Positions 37,456 through 47,099 of a DNA stretch of 64,000 nt are shown here, piece by piece. The position numbers and the translations under genes were made by a program. Source of the DNA: Gemmatimonadota bacterium (lineage in GTDB: Bacteria; Gemmatimonadota; Gemmatimonadetes; Longimicrobiales; Gaopeijiaceae); assembly GCA_022822325.1 (NCBI GenBank), contig JAJEBW010000024.1, forward strand, positions 124,001-188,000, given 5' to 3'. Position 1 is the stretch's first letter, and each line of letters opens with the position of its first letter. The notes under the pieces are model-generated. The model saw only the letters and a list, made by a program, of their open reading frames with translations. It had not been told where the DNA came from and searched no databases.

Positions 37456-38659
37456 GCTCCGTCAGGGGATCGCCAACACCGAAATGGCCCTCCATCCACA
37501 GTTCGCCAAGACTGGCACCTTCCTCGATGAACTCCGGGATGCCCTGAAGGTCGGCGGCCCGTGCGGTTTGGGTGTACCCCTGGTTATCGCGCCAGAGCAC
37601 CCGAACCTCTTTGGGCCGCAGCGCGTCAATGAAGAAAGGAGAGTGGGTCGTCACCAGCAACTGGGTATGTTCCGATGCTGCCCGGCATTCCTCGGCCAGC
37701 CCGCTCAGCAACTTGGGATGCAGGAAATTCTCGGGCTCCTCGATTCCGATGAACGGCGGTGGCTCGGGGTCGTACAGCAAGACGAGATAGGCCAGCATCT
37801 TGAGCGTACCATCCGAAGCGAACCGTGCAAGGACAGGACGACCAAAGGGAGCGTCCTTGATCTGCAGGAGAAGCCTGCCGTCCAGCATCGTGTCGGCAAT
37901 GACTCGCTCAATCCTCGGGACCCGTGCCCGCAGCGACGCAAAAACCCGCCTGAGCCGCTCTGGCTGCTGTTCTTCAAGGTATTGGACGACGTTCGCGAGG
38001 TTCTCTCCACTCTTTGTCAGTCGCTCCTGGGGCCCGGCTTCGGGCTGGCCCCGAGCACCGTCGGCAGACAGATAGGATACGTGCCAGCCCGTAATGAATG
38101 TGCGAAGAGCACCGACCCTGGGGTGTTCCCGAAACTGCCCGAGCGCATTGACGGCGAGGAGATCGGGTGAGCTGAGTGCAATATCCACTCGCTGGTCCTC
38201 TTCGTCAGGCACTTCGCCGCTGACTGCCTGGCCCTGCCCTCCAAGGTTTTCAAGAAAGCGGAATGGGGCGCCGTAGGGCTTTCGCTTCCAGCGCAGCCAT
38301 TCACGGGTGACCACGGGTCGGCCTCCAACCTCATCCACGGAGAGATGATAGGTGATCAGCGGAGTCCCGGGTTGTTCGCGATACTTGATTTCGATGGACA
38401 GCGGACCTTTGGCACCCCGCGTCATGAGTTCCTTGGCTCGTCCGCGACGGTCCCAGGCACGCCGAAGACCTGATTCGAAGCACTCTGCCAGAAATGCGAA
38501 CACGTCGAACACCGTTGACTTGCCGCTCCCGTTCGGTCCGAGCAGGACTGTCATCGGCTGAAGGTCCTTGAACTCCACGTTCTGCAGCGCACGAAAATTC
38601 CGAACGTTCAGCCGTTCCATTCGTGCAGGGGGAGCTGGTTGGGAATTCGACTGGATCAT
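37427..38659 (-). CDS. AAA (RecF/OLD-like) ATPase
   Basis: The protein is 410 aa from ATG 38659, or 397 aa from ATG 38620, which begins the conserved [17 protein letters not shown]. It has Walker [12 protein letters not shown], a signature-like region before [13 protein letters not shown] (Walker B) and the H-loop [14 protein letters not shown]. This is the AAA_21/COG4637 class, which lacks a fused nuclease; the DUF4276 gene supplies a possible nuclease or effector in trans. GC content drops here relative to its neighbours, suggesting acquisition by transfer. Confidence 0.8.
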   Translation of the reverse strand: MIQSNSQPAPPARMERLNVRNFRALQNVEFKDLQPMTVLLGPNGSGKSTVFDVFAFLAECFESGLRRAWDRRGRAKELMTRGAKGPLSIEIKYREQPGTPLITYHLSVDEVGGRPVVTREWLRWKRKPYGAPFRFLENLGGQGQAVSGEVPDEEDQRVDIALSSPDLLAVNALGQFREHPRVGALRTFITGWHVSYLSADGARGQPEAGPQERLTKSGENLANVVQYLEEQQPERLRRVFASLRARVPRIERVIADTMLDGRLLLQIKDAPFGRPVLARFASDGTLKMLAYLVLLYDPEPPPFIGIEEPENFLHPKLLSGLAEECRAASEHTQLLVTTHSPFFIDALRPKEVRVLWRDNQGYTQTARAADLQGIPEFIEEGASLGELWMEGHFGVGDPLTEHGGPASIGF

Positions 38660-38883
38660 GTCGGGCTGGCTTGGGGCGCGGGACGGCGTGGAAGTCAAGG
38701 AGGCGAACGCCTGTAAGTTACCTTGGGGAAGTCGCTCAATGCCAACGCCCCGAATGGCGCCGAAGCTCCGGGATGTCGTTGACAGGTGGCAGCGCGAAGT
38801 GCCGCGCGTCGTTCGGTTGGCAGGAACCCGGGGTAGCACCACACCCCGTCCGGGCCGATATTTCAACCGAAAGGAGGTTCCGG

Positions 38884-39354
38884 ATGGAAGTAGTCCGCCT
38901 GCGAGTGAATGGCGACGAGCGCGCCTGCGGGGTTCCGGCCCACTACACGCTGCTCGAGACGCTGCGCTACGGACTCGGGCTGACCGGGTCCAAGCAGGGG
39001 TGCGACAAGGGGGACTGCGGGGCTTGCACGGTGATCGTGGACGGGCGGGCGGTGCTGTCGTGCATTACGCCGGTCTGGGAGGCCGAAGGGCGCGGGGTGC
39101 GCACGGTGGAGGGGCTGGGGCGGGGGACGGAACCGCATCCGGTGCAGGACGAGTTCGACCTGAACGGCGCCGCGCAATGCGGCTTCTGCACACCCGGCAT
39201 CCTGTGCAGCGCGGTGGCCTTCCTAGAGCGCAATCCGTCGCCGGACCGCGACCGGATCCGCGCCGCGCTGGCCGGGAATCTCTGCCGTTGCACCGGCTAC
39301 GAAAAGATCTACGATGCGGTCGAGGCGGCGGCCGCGCGGCTGCGCGACCGATGA
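38884..39354 (+). CDS. Molybdenum hydroxylase small [2Fe-2S] subunit, HcrC-like
   Basis: The 156-aa protein binds two [2Fe-2S] clusters: a plant-type site Cys40, Cys45, Cys48, Cys60 and a helical site Cys99, Cys102, Cys134, Cys136 (CGFCTPG and CRCTGY). A ribosome site AAAGGAGG lies just upstream of ATG 38884. It is the electron-transfer subunit for the molybdenum subunit, whose ATG overlaps this stop by ATGA. A TTGACA at 38779-38784 may belong to a promoter, but no good -10 follows. Confidence 0.92.
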   Translation: MEVVRLRVNGDERACGVPAHYTLLETLRYGLGLTGSKQGCDKGDCGACTVIVDGRAVLSCITPVWEAEGRGVRTVEGLGRGTEPHPVQDEFDLNGAAQCGFCTPGILCSAVAFLERNPSPDRDRIRAALAGNLCRCTGYEKIYDAVEAAAARLRDR

Positions 39355-41918
39355 GCGCGAAGACCGGGGCCGGACCCGCGATCGCGACCCCGGCGCGGGG
39401 CACCGTCACCGCACCGCCGTCGCCCCGGCCGCGAGAGGCGGAAGAGGAACTTGTGCGCTCCCCGTCGGAGAATGGGGCCGGTCGGCCCGTCGCCGGCGGA
39501 GACCGCCCCGCCGACCACCCCAATCCGGGCGGCGCCCCCTCGGAAGATCGTCCGCTCGCCGCGATTGGCCGCCGCATGCGCAAGGTCGATGGCCTGGCCA
39601 AGGCGACCGGCCGCGCCCGGTACACCGACGACATCGCCCTGCCCGGAATGTTGCACGGCAAGATCCTGCGCAGCCCCCACCCCCACGCCCGCATCGTCGC
39701 CATCGACAGCTCCCGGGCCGAGGCGCTGCCCGGCGTGCACGCGATCGTCACCGGGCGCGACATGCCCCTCACCTACGGCATCATCCCCTGGACTCCCGAC
39801 GAATACCCCCTTTGCGTCGACAAGGTGCGCTACATCGGCGACGGCGTGGCCGCAGTGGCCGCCGTCGACGAGGAGACGGCCAACGCCGCGCTTGCTCTCA
39901 TCGACGTCACCTACGAAGAGCTGCCCGCCTACCTCGATCCGCACGAGGCGATCGCCGCAACCGACGGTCCCTTCATCCACGAGCCCCGCAAACCCGGTTG
40001 GAACGGCAACGTCACCAAGGTGGTGAAGCTCGCATTCGGCGATGTCGACGAGGGAATGGAACGCTCCGATGTGGTGGTCGAGGGCGACTACTTCTTCGAG
40101 GGCACGACCCACACCCCCATCGAGCCCCACTGCGCGATCGGGCTGTCCGAACCGTGCGGCAAGCTCACCGTGTGGTCGGCCACGCAGGTCCCCCACTACC
40201 TGCACCGCGAGCTCGCCCGCGTCCTGGGGCTCGATCCGGCCCGCGTGCGCGTCGTTCAGCCCCCTGTCGGCGGCGCCTTCGGCGGCAAGTCCGAGCCCTT
40301 CGATCTCGAGTTCTGCGTCGCGAAGCTGTCGCAGCTCACGGGCCGCCCGGTCAAGATCCTCTACACCCGCGAAGAGGTCTTCTACGCTCACCGCGGCCGC
40401 CATCCCTTCCACATGCGCTACCGCACCGGCGCCACCCGCGACGGCCTTCTCACGGCGGTGGACTCCCGAATCGTCATGGACGGCGGCGCCTACGCCTCCT
40501 TCGGACTGGTCACCACCTACTACTCCGGTCAGCTTCTGACGGCGCCCTACCGGATGCCCGCCTACCGCTTCCACTCCACCCGCGCCTACACCAACAAGCC
40601 CGCCTGCGGACCCAAGCGCGGCCATGGTTCGGTGCAGCCCCGCTTCGCCTTCGAGGTGCAGCTCGACCGCATCGCCGAAAGACTCGCCATCGATCCCATC
40701 GAACTGCGCAGGCGCAACTTCATCGGCTCCGACATCCGCACCGTCAACGATCTGCGCGTCACCTCCAACGGCTTTCCGGAGTGCCTGGACGCGGTCGAGC
40801 GCGCGAGCGAATGGAAGCGCAAGTTCCGCCGTCTCCCCTACGGACGGGGGGTGGGCGTGGCCGGCTCGACCTACATCACCGGCACCAACTACCCCGTCTA
40901 TCCCAACGAGATGCCGCAATCGGGAATCCAGCTCCAGGTGGACCGGTCGGGGCGCGTGGCGGTCTTCTCGGGCGCGTCGGAGATCGGTCAGGGGGTGGAC
41001 TCGATGGTGACCTATATCGTCGCCGAGGAGCTGGGCGTCCCGCTCGAACATGTGCGCGTCCTGGCCGGAGACACCGATTTCACCCCGGTCGATCTGGGCG
41101 CGTATTCGTCGCGGGTGACCTTCATGCTGGGGAATGCCTGCATTGCGGCTGCGCGCAAGCTCAGGGCGCAGGTGCAGGAGGCGGTGGCCGAAGCGTGGGA
41201 AACGAAGCCGCGCGAGGTGCTCCTGGCGGGGGGACGGGCGATGCGCTCGGGGGACACGGCCCGGAACATGCTGCTGCGCGAAGCCTTCAACCTGGCCGAG
41301 GCGAAGTTCGGCACCCTGGGCGCGACCGGATCCTACAACACGCCGAAGGATGTGCACGGCAGCTACCGGGGCGCGACGATCGGGGCCTCGCCGGCCTACT
41401 CCTTCACCGCGCATGTCGCCGAGGTCGAGGTGGATGCGGAAACCGGCTTTGTCACCGTCGAGAAGATCTGGATCGCGCATGACTGCGGGCGCGCCCTGAA
41501 CCCGGTCCTCGTCGAGGGCCAGATGGAGGGATCGGCCTACATGGGATTCGCCGAGGCGCTCATGGAGGAGCAGATCTTCAAGTCGGCCGAACAGGGACGC
41601 GCCGGGTTGCACAACGCGCCGTCGTTGCTCGATTACCGCATCCCGACCAGTGTGGACACCCCCGCGCTCCGGTCGCTGATCGTCGAGTCGATCGACCCGG
41701 AGGGGCCGTACGGGGCCAAGGAGGCCGGGGAAGGACCGCTGCACCCGTCCATTCCAGCCATTGCCAATGCCATTTACGATGCCGTAGGAGTGAGGATGAA
41801 CTCGTTGCCCTTTTCGCCGCCGAGAGTGTGGCGGGCGATTCAGGAGGCCGGACGGGAGGGACGCCGCGCGGGCGCGTTCGCAGAGGAGGCGACAAGTCGA
41901 AGCGGGGGAAGGGGATGA
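39351..41918 (+). CDS. Molybdenum hydroxylase large subunit, HcrA-like
   Basis: The 855-aa molybdopterin-binding subunit has VGGAFGGKSEPFDLEFC (cofactor loop), QGVDSMVTYIVAEELGV and the C-terminal GAKEAGEG bearing the catalytic glutamate. A Pro/Glu-rich N-terminal extension of about 70 residues precedes the conserved IGRRMRKVDGLAKATGRARYTDDI. Because the FAD subunit carries the extra 4Fe-4S loop, the enzyme is most like 4-hydroxybenzoyl-CoA reductase, which removes a phenolic hydroxyl in anaerobic aromatic degradation; a different substrate is possible. Confidence 0.88.
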   Translation: MSAKTGAGPAIATPARGTVTAPPSPRPREAEEELVRSPSENGAGRPVAGGDRPADHPNPGGAPSEDRPLAAIGRRMRKVDGLAKATGRARYTDDIALPGMLHGKILRSPHPHARIVAIDSSRAEALPGVHAIVTGRDMPLTYGIIPWTPDEYPLCVDKVRYIGDGVAAVAAVDEETANAALALIDVTYEELPAYLDPHEAIAATDGPFIHEPRKPGWNGNVTKVVKLAFGDVDEGMERSDVVVEGDYFFEGTTHTPIEPHCAIGLSEPCGKLTVWSATQVPHYLHRELARVLGLDPARVRVVQPPVGGAFGGKSEPFDLEFCVAKLSQLTGRPVKILYTREEVFYAHRGRHPFHMRYRTGATRDGLLTAVDSRIVMDGGAYASFGLVTTYYSGQLLTAPYRMPAYRFHSTRAYTNKPACGPKRGHGSVQPRFAFEVQLDRIAERLAIDPIELRRRNFIGSDIRTVNDLRVTSNGFPECLDAVERASEWKRKFRRLPYGRGVGVAGSTYITGTNYPVYPNEMPQSGIQLQVDRSGRVAVFSGASEIGQGVDSMVTYIVAEELGVPLEHVRVLAGDTDFTPVDLGAYSSRVTFMLGNACIAAARKLRAQVQEAVAEAWETKPREVLLAGGRAMRSGDTARNMLLREAFNLAEAKFGTLGATGSYNTPKDVHGSYRGATIGASPAYSFTAHVAEVEVDAETGFVTVEKIWIAHDCGRALNPVLVEGQMEGSAYMGFAEALMEEQIFKSAEQGRAGLHNAPSLLDYRIPTSVDTPALRSLIVESIDPEGPYGAKEAGEGPLHPSIPAIANAIYDAVGVRMNSLPFSPPRVWRAIQEAGREGRRAGAFAEEATSRSGGRG

Positions 41919-43081
41919 GGCGCGGGTTCGCACGAATGGCCGGGCGCGCTCCGGGCCGTCTCTGGGATTGTCGTTCCGTCGGTGGCCGGATTGGGTGCGG
42001 GTGGGGTTGGGTGGGGGGAGGAGGAAGGGTTGGGCGGTTCGTCGCGGCGCTGGCCCTTGCGCTGGCGGCATCGGAATCGTCCCGGGCCCGGGCCCAGTCC
42101 CGCCCCGCCCAGGGAACTGCCCGCGACTGGGAGATCGCGCGCGCACAGGTCGAATGGGCGATCGGCCACCGCCTCGCCGCCAACCCCTCCTTCGGCGACC
42201 TCATCGGCGCAATCGGCGAGCGTCTGGTCGGCACCGCCTACGAACCCCACACCCTGGAACTTCCCGGTCCCGAGCGCCTGGTCATCAATCTGGAGGCCCT
42301 TGACTGCGTCACCTTCGTCGAGAATGTGCTGGTCATGACGCGGCTGGCCTGGACGGCGGACCCGGCGCTGGTCGGGGGCGCGGATTCGGTCCATGGCCCG
42401 GATTCGATCGTTGGCCGCGATCCAGTAACGGGCCCCGACCCGGACGCCTTTCAGGCCGCCTACCGGCGCGAACTTGCCGCCATCCGGTACCGGGGCGGTG
42501 TTCTCGACGGCTACGCCAGCCGCCTTCACTACTTCAGCGAATGGATCGACGACAACGCGGCCCGGGGAAATGTGGCCCCGGTCTCGCGCGAGCTCGGCGG
42601 CATCCCCGATTCATCCCCGATCGACTTCATGTCCACCCACCCCGACGCCTACCGCCAACTTGCCGACCCGGCGGCGCGCACGCAGATCGCCGCCATCGAG
42701 GCGCGGCTGAACGCGAGTCCCCGCTTCTACCTCCCGGAGGCGGCAATCGAGGCAGCGGCACCGCAGATCCGCGAGGGAGACATCATCGCGGCCACCAGCA
42801 CCGTGGACGGCCTCGACATCGCGCACACCGGAATCGCGGTCTGGCGCGGCGGCGTTCTCCGGCTGATGCATGCTCCGCTCGTCGGTTCAAATGTCCAGAT
42901 CAGCCCGGAATCGCTGGCCGAGCGCATTGTGCGCACCCGTGGCCAGGACGGGATCATGGTCGCGCGTCCGGTTGCGCCCGAGCGGTCCGCCGACTCCCCC
43001 GCGGACGATTCCCCTTCCCATGCGGACGTCCCCCCGCGCTCCCTTGCGGCCGACCGGTCGTCGCCTCCCACTCCCCGGTAG
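41915..43081 (+). CDS. DUF1460 N-acetylmuramoyl-L-alanine amidase-like protein
   Basis: The 388-aa protein has a basic/Gly N-terminus with a signal-like stretch (FVAALALALAA), then a DUF1460 (PF07313) domain with LEALDCVTFVENVLV, where the Cys should be catalytic, and a later His in DIAHTGIAVW. Family members are NlpC/P60-related amidases that trim peptidoglycan. It overlaps the molybdenum subunit by ATGA and precedes the FAD subunit by 8 bases, an odd place in a hydroxylase operon. A repetitive GPDSIVGRDPVTGPDPD insertion lies near residue 170. Confidence 0.8.
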   Translation: MRRGFARMAGRAPGRLWDCRSVGGRIGCGWGWVGGGGRVGRFVAALALALAASESSRARAQSRPAQGTARDWEIARAQVEWAIGHRLAANPSFGDLIGAIGERLVGTAYEPHTLELPGPERLVINLEALDCVTFVENVLVMTRLAWTADPALVGGADSVHGPDSIVGRDPVTGPDPDAFQAAYRRELAAIRYRGGVLDGYASRLHYFSEWIDDNAARGNVAPVSRELGGIPDSSPIDFMSTHPDAYRQLADPAARTQIAAIEARLNASPRFYLPEAAIEAAAPQIREGDIIAATSTVDGLDIAHTGIAVWRGGVLRLMHAPLVGSNVQISPESLAERIVRTRGQDGIMVARPVAPERSADSPADDSPSHADVPPRSLAADRSSPPTPR

Positions 43082-43089
43082 AGACGCAA

Positions 43090-44118
43090 GTGCTTCGTCT
43101 TCATCCATTCCGCTACCACCGTCCCGGCACGGTCGGCGAGGCCACGGAGCTGCTGGCCAACTTCGGTGCGGAAGCCATGCCGATCGCGGGCGGCACCGAT
43201 CTCATGCCGAACATGAAGCATCGTCTCTTCACCCCGGGGCACCTCGTTTCGCTCAACCGAATCGCTGCGCTGCGCGGAATCCACCTGGACGCGGCCGGCG
43301 CCCGCCTCCGCATCGGCGCCACCGAGACGCTGGCCGACATCGCATCAAATCCCCTTGTCCAGCAACGCCTTCCCGCTCTGGCCACCGCCGCCGGACTCGT
43401 CGCGGGACCGCAGCTTCGCAACATGGGGACGATCGGCGGCAACATCTGCCTCGACACCCGCTGCACCTACTACAACCAGACCGAGTTCTGGCGGGCCGCG
43501 CTCGGCTACTGTCTCAAGAAAAACGGCACCGTCTGCCATGTCACCCGGGTCGGAAAGAAGTGCGTGGCCGCGCACTCGGCGGACACCCCGCCCGTGCTGA
43601 TTGCCCTGGGCGCAACTCTGGTCCTGGCCGGAGCGCTGGGTACGCGCGAGATGGCCGCGAACGACTTCTTTGTGGCCGACGGAATCCGCAACACCCGTCG
43701 CGCGCACGGCGAAGTTCTCGCCGAGATCCGGATCCCCCTCGCCGGGCCGCGCCGGAGAAGCGCCTACCGGAAGCTGCGGCAGCGGGGCTCGATCGACTTT
43801 CCGTTGCTCTCGGTGGCGGTGGTCTGCGACTTTGATGAAAGCGGCGCGGTGGAGCGTATTCGCGGGGTCGTGTCGGCGCTCGGCGCCCGGCCGCGGCTGC
43901 TCTCGGGCTGGGACGGCATCGCGGTGGGCAGTGCTTTGGACAATGGCGTGATCGATGCGCTGGCCGAGCGGGCCCATGCACAGTGCCGGCCGCTGGAGAA
44001 TGCGATCGTCGATGCCGAGTGGCGGCGGGCGATGGTGCCGGTGCAGGTGCGACGGGCGTTGCGCGAGGTGGCGGTCCTTCCCCCGAAGGGCGTCTCCGCC
44101 ATGCGGCCGGCCCGTTGA
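43090..44118 (+). CDS. Molybdenum hydroxylase FAD subunit with [4Fe-4S] loop, HcrB-like
   Basis: The 342-aa protein (GTG start, 43090) has the FAD motifs PIAGGTDLMP and TIGGNIC. The insertion with Cys125, Cys141, Cys149 and Cys158 has spacing 16-8-9, which as I recall is that of the extra [4Fe-4S] cluster of Thauera 4-hydroxybenzoyl-CoA reductase beta subunit. This loop is the diagnostic feature that separates this subgroup from xanthine dehydrogenase and CO dehydrogenase. It likely feeds low-potential electrons from a ferredoxin to the molybdenum site. Confidence 0.88.
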   Translation: MLRLHPFRYHRPGTVGEATELLANFGAEAMPIAGGTDLMPNMKHRLFTPGHLVSLNRIAALRGIHLDAAGARLRIGATETLADIASNPLVQQRLPALATAAGLVAGPQLRNMGTIGGNICLDTRCTYYNQTEFWRAALGYCLKKNGTVCHVTRVGKKCVAAHSADTPPVLIALGATLVLAGALGTREMAANDFFVADGIRNTRRAHGEVLAEIRIPLAGPRRRSAYRKLRQRGSIDFPLLSVAVVCDFDESGAVERIRGVVSALGARPRLLSGWDGIAVGSALDNGVIDALAERAHAQCRPLENAIVDAEWRRAMVPVQVRRALREVAVLPPKGVSAMRPAR

Positions 44119-44155
44119 AGCCGGTTCAAGGAAACAGGACTCTGGAGCAAGGATC

Positions 44156-44719
44156 ATGGCAAGGAACCACAACCCGGACATTGGCCAAACCCCGCACGGA
44201 AGCGTGCCTCCACGCAATGGCCGAGTCCTCTACACCGAGCGCACCTGGGCCCCTCTCTGGGTCCTGGTCCTGCTGTGGACCGCCTGCATCGCGGGTGCGG
44301 TCGGGGCCATCTACGATTTGCAGCGAACAGCCGAGCCGATCTCCACCCTGGGCGCGGGGCTGACCGCGGTCGCCATCCTCCTCTTCCCCCTCCTCATCAC
44401 CCTCGTCTTCACCCGTCTGGATGTGGAGGTGCGAACGGACTGCCTGCGCATCGCCTTCGGCCCCATCCACCTGGTTCGCAAGCGCATCCCCCTGTCCGAG
44501 ATCGAATCGGTGCGCGGTCTGACCTACCGTCCGCTCCGCGAGTTCGGGGGCTGGGGCATCAAGCCGCGGAAAGGAAAAACCGCCTGGACGATCCGGGGAA
44601 ACCAGGCGCTCCGCGTCAGATTGCGCAGTGGCCGGGAGGTCTATGTGGGATCGCGCTTTCCGCAACGGCTGGAGGAGCGGGTGCGAATGGCGATGCGGGG
44701 GGCGGGAACCGACGACTGA
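44156..44719 (+). CDS. Bacterial PH-domain membrane protein
   Basis: The 187-aa protein has two membrane segments (about 32-54 and 63-86) and a bacterial PH-like domain after them (VEVRTDCLRIAFGPIHLVRKRIPLSEIESVRGLTY). No further assignment possible. The gap of 37 bases after the FAD subunit may mean it is the last gene of that transcript. Confidence 0.7.
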   Translation: MARNHNPDIGQTPHGSVPPRNGRVLYTERTWAPLWVLVLLWTACIAGAVGAIYDLQRTAEPISTLGAGLTAVAILLFPLLITLVFTRLDVEVRTDCLRIAFGPIHLVRKRIPLSEIESVRGLTYRPLREFGGWGIKPRKGKTAWTIRGNQALRVRLRSGREVYVGSRFPQRLEERVRMAMRGAGTDD

Positions 44720-44725
44720 CCCGTT

Positions 44726-45034
44726 TCAATGAGATGTCGCGGGCCGAAAGACGATCTCGCCCACGATAGGGTACGGACGAATCCGTTCGGAGACGACGAA
44801 GAGCGTGTCTCCACGAAAGGCTCGGGGGGTTGCCCGAAGAAGAGAATTGCGATCCTCTACAAACTGGCGCATCAGCCGAGTTCCGTCGTAGCCGCGCGCT
44901 TCCAGAATGATCACCGCAGCCCGCACGGTGTTGAGGTCGCCCTCGCGGTCCGCCGGATCCAGGGTGGCGACCCGGCCCAGCATCAGCGAACGGCCGCAGT
45001 TCAGGTTCACGCGCCAGGGACCCGCCACCCACAC
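44726..45034 (-). CDS. Small hypothetical protein or gene remnant
   Basis: A 102-codon frame (GTG start) has protein-like composition (VWVAGPWRVNLNCGRSLMLGRV...TLFVVSERIRPYPIVGEIVF) but no recognisable start region. The same frame continues upstream after a TGA at 45098-45100. It could be the C-terminal remnant of a lost gene. Confidence 0.4.
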   Translation of the reverse strand: MWVAGPWRVNLNCGRSLMLGRVATLDPADREGDLNTVRAAVIILEARGYDGTRLMRQFVEDRNSLLRATPRAFRGDTLFVVSERIRPYPIVGEIVFRPATSH

Positions 45035-45290
45035 TCCGTCGCTCCACTGCCGGGGCGGAAGGCCGAGATCGGTCAGAACTCCCTGTGGTGAGACCGTTCA
45101 GCTCCCCACTGTCGCCACATGGAGGAGCCGTGACGGCACAGTCCAGTTTGGTGGAAACGGACTTCGCCCGACAGTCGCGGTCACGCCGCCCCGTTGAATT
45201 GCACCGCCTCGACGCCCATCATATTCGGTCGCCGCGTCACTCCGCCGCGTCGTTCCGAGAAGCCCCCGCACGAGGGAAGCGCGCCCACCC

Positions 45291-46553
45291 ATGAAAGCCA
45301 TCGAATTCAACGTCACCATCCCGGGCTACCTTCTGGCCCGAACGCTCGGCCGCGTCAGCAGCGCCTTCATTCACGGCCGTGCCTCGGGCTTGCGCCTGGT
45401 CGAACGGGCGGTTCCGGCGCTTCCAGGCGACGACTGGGTCCAAATCGAGATCCTCCTCTGCGGAATCTGCGGCAGCGATCTGGCGAACATCTCCTTCTGG
45501 TCGAGTCCGGCGATGGAGCCCTTCGGGTCGTTCCCGGCGGTGCTGGGCCACGAAGTCCTGGGCCGGGTGACCCAGGTGGGCGCGGGAGTGTCGCATCTGC
45601 GGGTGGGCGACCGCGTGGTCGTCGATCCGATGCTGCACTGCGAATCGCGCGGGTGGACCGAGGATTCGTGGTGCGCGTCGTGCCGGGCCGGGGCACACAG
45701 TACCTGCTGCACGGCGGGCGAAGAGGGAAAACTGATCGTCGGCGAGGGTGGCCAAAGGCTTGCGCCGGGGCTGACCATTGGCTATCACCGGGACCTGCCT
45801 GGGGGCTGGGGCGAAATGATGGTGGCCCATGCGCGGCAGGTGCGACCGGTGCCCGACGGGGTTCCGAACCGGACCGCGGTGCTCGCCGAACCGCTCTCGA
45901 TCGGGGTGCATGGCGTTCTGCAGAGCGGCGCGCTGGATTCGCCCGGACCGATTCTGGTGATTGGAAGCGGTACGATCGCATTCGGAACGATTTGGGCGCT
46001 GCGCACGCTGGGATACCGGGGCGAGTTGGTTGCGCAGGCCAAGCGGCCGCATGAAAGGAAGCTGGCAACCGCCCTCGGGGCGGATCAGACCATCGCCCCG
46101 GGCGCAGAGGCGCGGCAAGCCCTTGTCGATACCGGCGCGCACGCGTACATGCCAGTGGTGGGGCCCGAAGTCTACAGCGGCGGCGGGTTTCCGGTCATCT
46201 TCGACTGTGTGGGAAGCCGCTCAAGCCTGGCTCAGTCGTTCGGATTCGGGGCGGCGCGCGGACGGATTGTGGTGCTGGGGTGCGCGGGACAGCTCCGTAA
46301 GCTCGACCTTACCTTCCTGTGGGCCAAGGAATTGCAGGTACAGGGATATGTGGGGTACGGGGTGGAGGGCGGACGCGGGCAGGGAAGGCACACCTTCGAC
46401 ATCACCCTTGAGCGAATGCGCGACGACCCGGGCGCTCTCGCGGAGATCGTCACGCACATCTTTCCGCTGGCGCAGTACCGCGAAGCGCTCGTCGCCGCCC
46501 TTGACCACAGACGGAGCGGTGCAGTAAAGGTGGCGCTTCAGCCGGGGGATTGA
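45291..46553 (+). CDS. Zinc-dependent medium-chain alcohol dehydrogenase
   Basis: The 420-aa MDR enzyme has the catalytic zinc site CGICGSD and GHEVLG, a cysteine cluster CESRGW...CASCRAGAHSTCC for the structural zinc (longer than usual), and a Rossmann segment ILVIGSGTIAFGTIWALRTLGY. Likely oxidises a sugar alcohol, amino alcohol or similar polyol; the substrate cannot be told. Its 3' end overlaps the convergent MauD-like gene by 16 bases. Confidence 0.85.
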   Translation: MKAIEFNVTIPGYLLARTLGRVSSAFIHGRASGLRLVERAVPALPGDDWVQIEILLCGICGSDLANISFWSSPAMEPFGSFPAVLGHEVLGRVTQVGAGVSHLRVGDRVVVDPMLHCESRGWTEDSWCASCRAGAHSTCCTAGEEGKLIVGEGGQRLAPGLTIGYHRDLPGGWGEMMVAHARQVRPVPDGVPNRTAVLAEPLSIGVHGVLQSGALDSPGPILVIGSGTIAFGTIWALRTLGYRGELVAQAKRPHERKLATALGADQTIAPGAEARQALVDTGAHAYMPVVGPEVYSGGGFPVIFDCVGSRSSLAQSFGFGAARGRIVVLGCAGQLRKLDLTFLWAKELQVQGYVGYGVEGGRGQGRHTFDITLERMRDDPGALAEIVTHIFPLAQYREALVAALDHRRSGAVKVALQPGD

Positions 46554-47086
46554 GCCGCCGCCAGATCCGCCAACCTGCCGAGGCTGTCCTCGGTCACGTA
46601 ATAGGTGGCGGCGACAACACGACCATGACGGTCAACAGCAATCGCGCATGGCTGCCGAGATATCTTCCAATCCTCGATGTTCCGGGCCTCGGTATCGGCG
46701 ATCACAACGACACGCGCGATCATGTCTTCTGCGAATCTCGCCACTTCCGACTCTGTGCCAGCGCACGACACCACGACCTGTGCACCACTGCTGAGCCGTT
46801 CAGATACCGTCACGACGACATCCCGTATTGACGCGCACGGCTTACAACCTACCGCCAGAAATACGACCACGGCCGGCTCGCCGCGGCCCCGAAGTACCCA
46901 CTGACTGGAAACATCGCTCATTGCCCGCCCCTGCAAGATCGGCACCGTTGTTCCCACCTCAGGTCCAATCGAGTTGTTTCCTTTGCGCCCGGTGTGATCG
47001 CGAACAAGAACAATAATGATCATCCACTGGAATACAACCAGTATCCAAATCAAGACATATGATGTCCAGAAGATCATGGAATGCAT
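46538..47086 (-). CDS. MauD-like thioredoxin-fold membrane protein
   Basis: The 182-aa protein has one N-terminal membrane helix (about 5-29) and a periplasmic thioredoxin fold with CKPC (VFLAVGCKPCASI), as in MauD/TlpA-type proteins. MauD is needed for correct disulphides in the methylamine dehydrogenase small subunit. It follows the MauE-like gene by 13 bases and is the last gene of the five-gene operon that starts at 50086. Confidence 0.8.
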   Translation of the reverse strand: MHSMIFWTSYVLIWILVVFQWMIIIVLVRDHTGRKGNNSIGPEVGTTVPILQGRAMSDVSSQWVLRGRGEPAVVVFLAVGCKPCASIRDVVVTVSERLSSGAQVVVSCAGTESEVARFAEDMIARVVVIADTEARNIEDWKISRQPCAIAVDRHGRVVAATYYVTEDSLGRLADLAAAQSPG

Positions 47087-47099
47087 ACCCTCCAGGCGG

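Noticed and set aside
38779-38784. TTGACA as the promoter of the molybdenum hydroxylase operon.
   Set aside because: No acceptable -10 hexamer at 16-18 bases downstream.
44726-45319. A third in-phase pair of frames separated by TGA (45098-45100) on the minus strand.
   Set aside because: Neither half matches a Cys-dependent family, the upstream half does not look like protein, and the region overlaps the promoter area of the next gene. A gene remnant is more likely than a selenoprotein.
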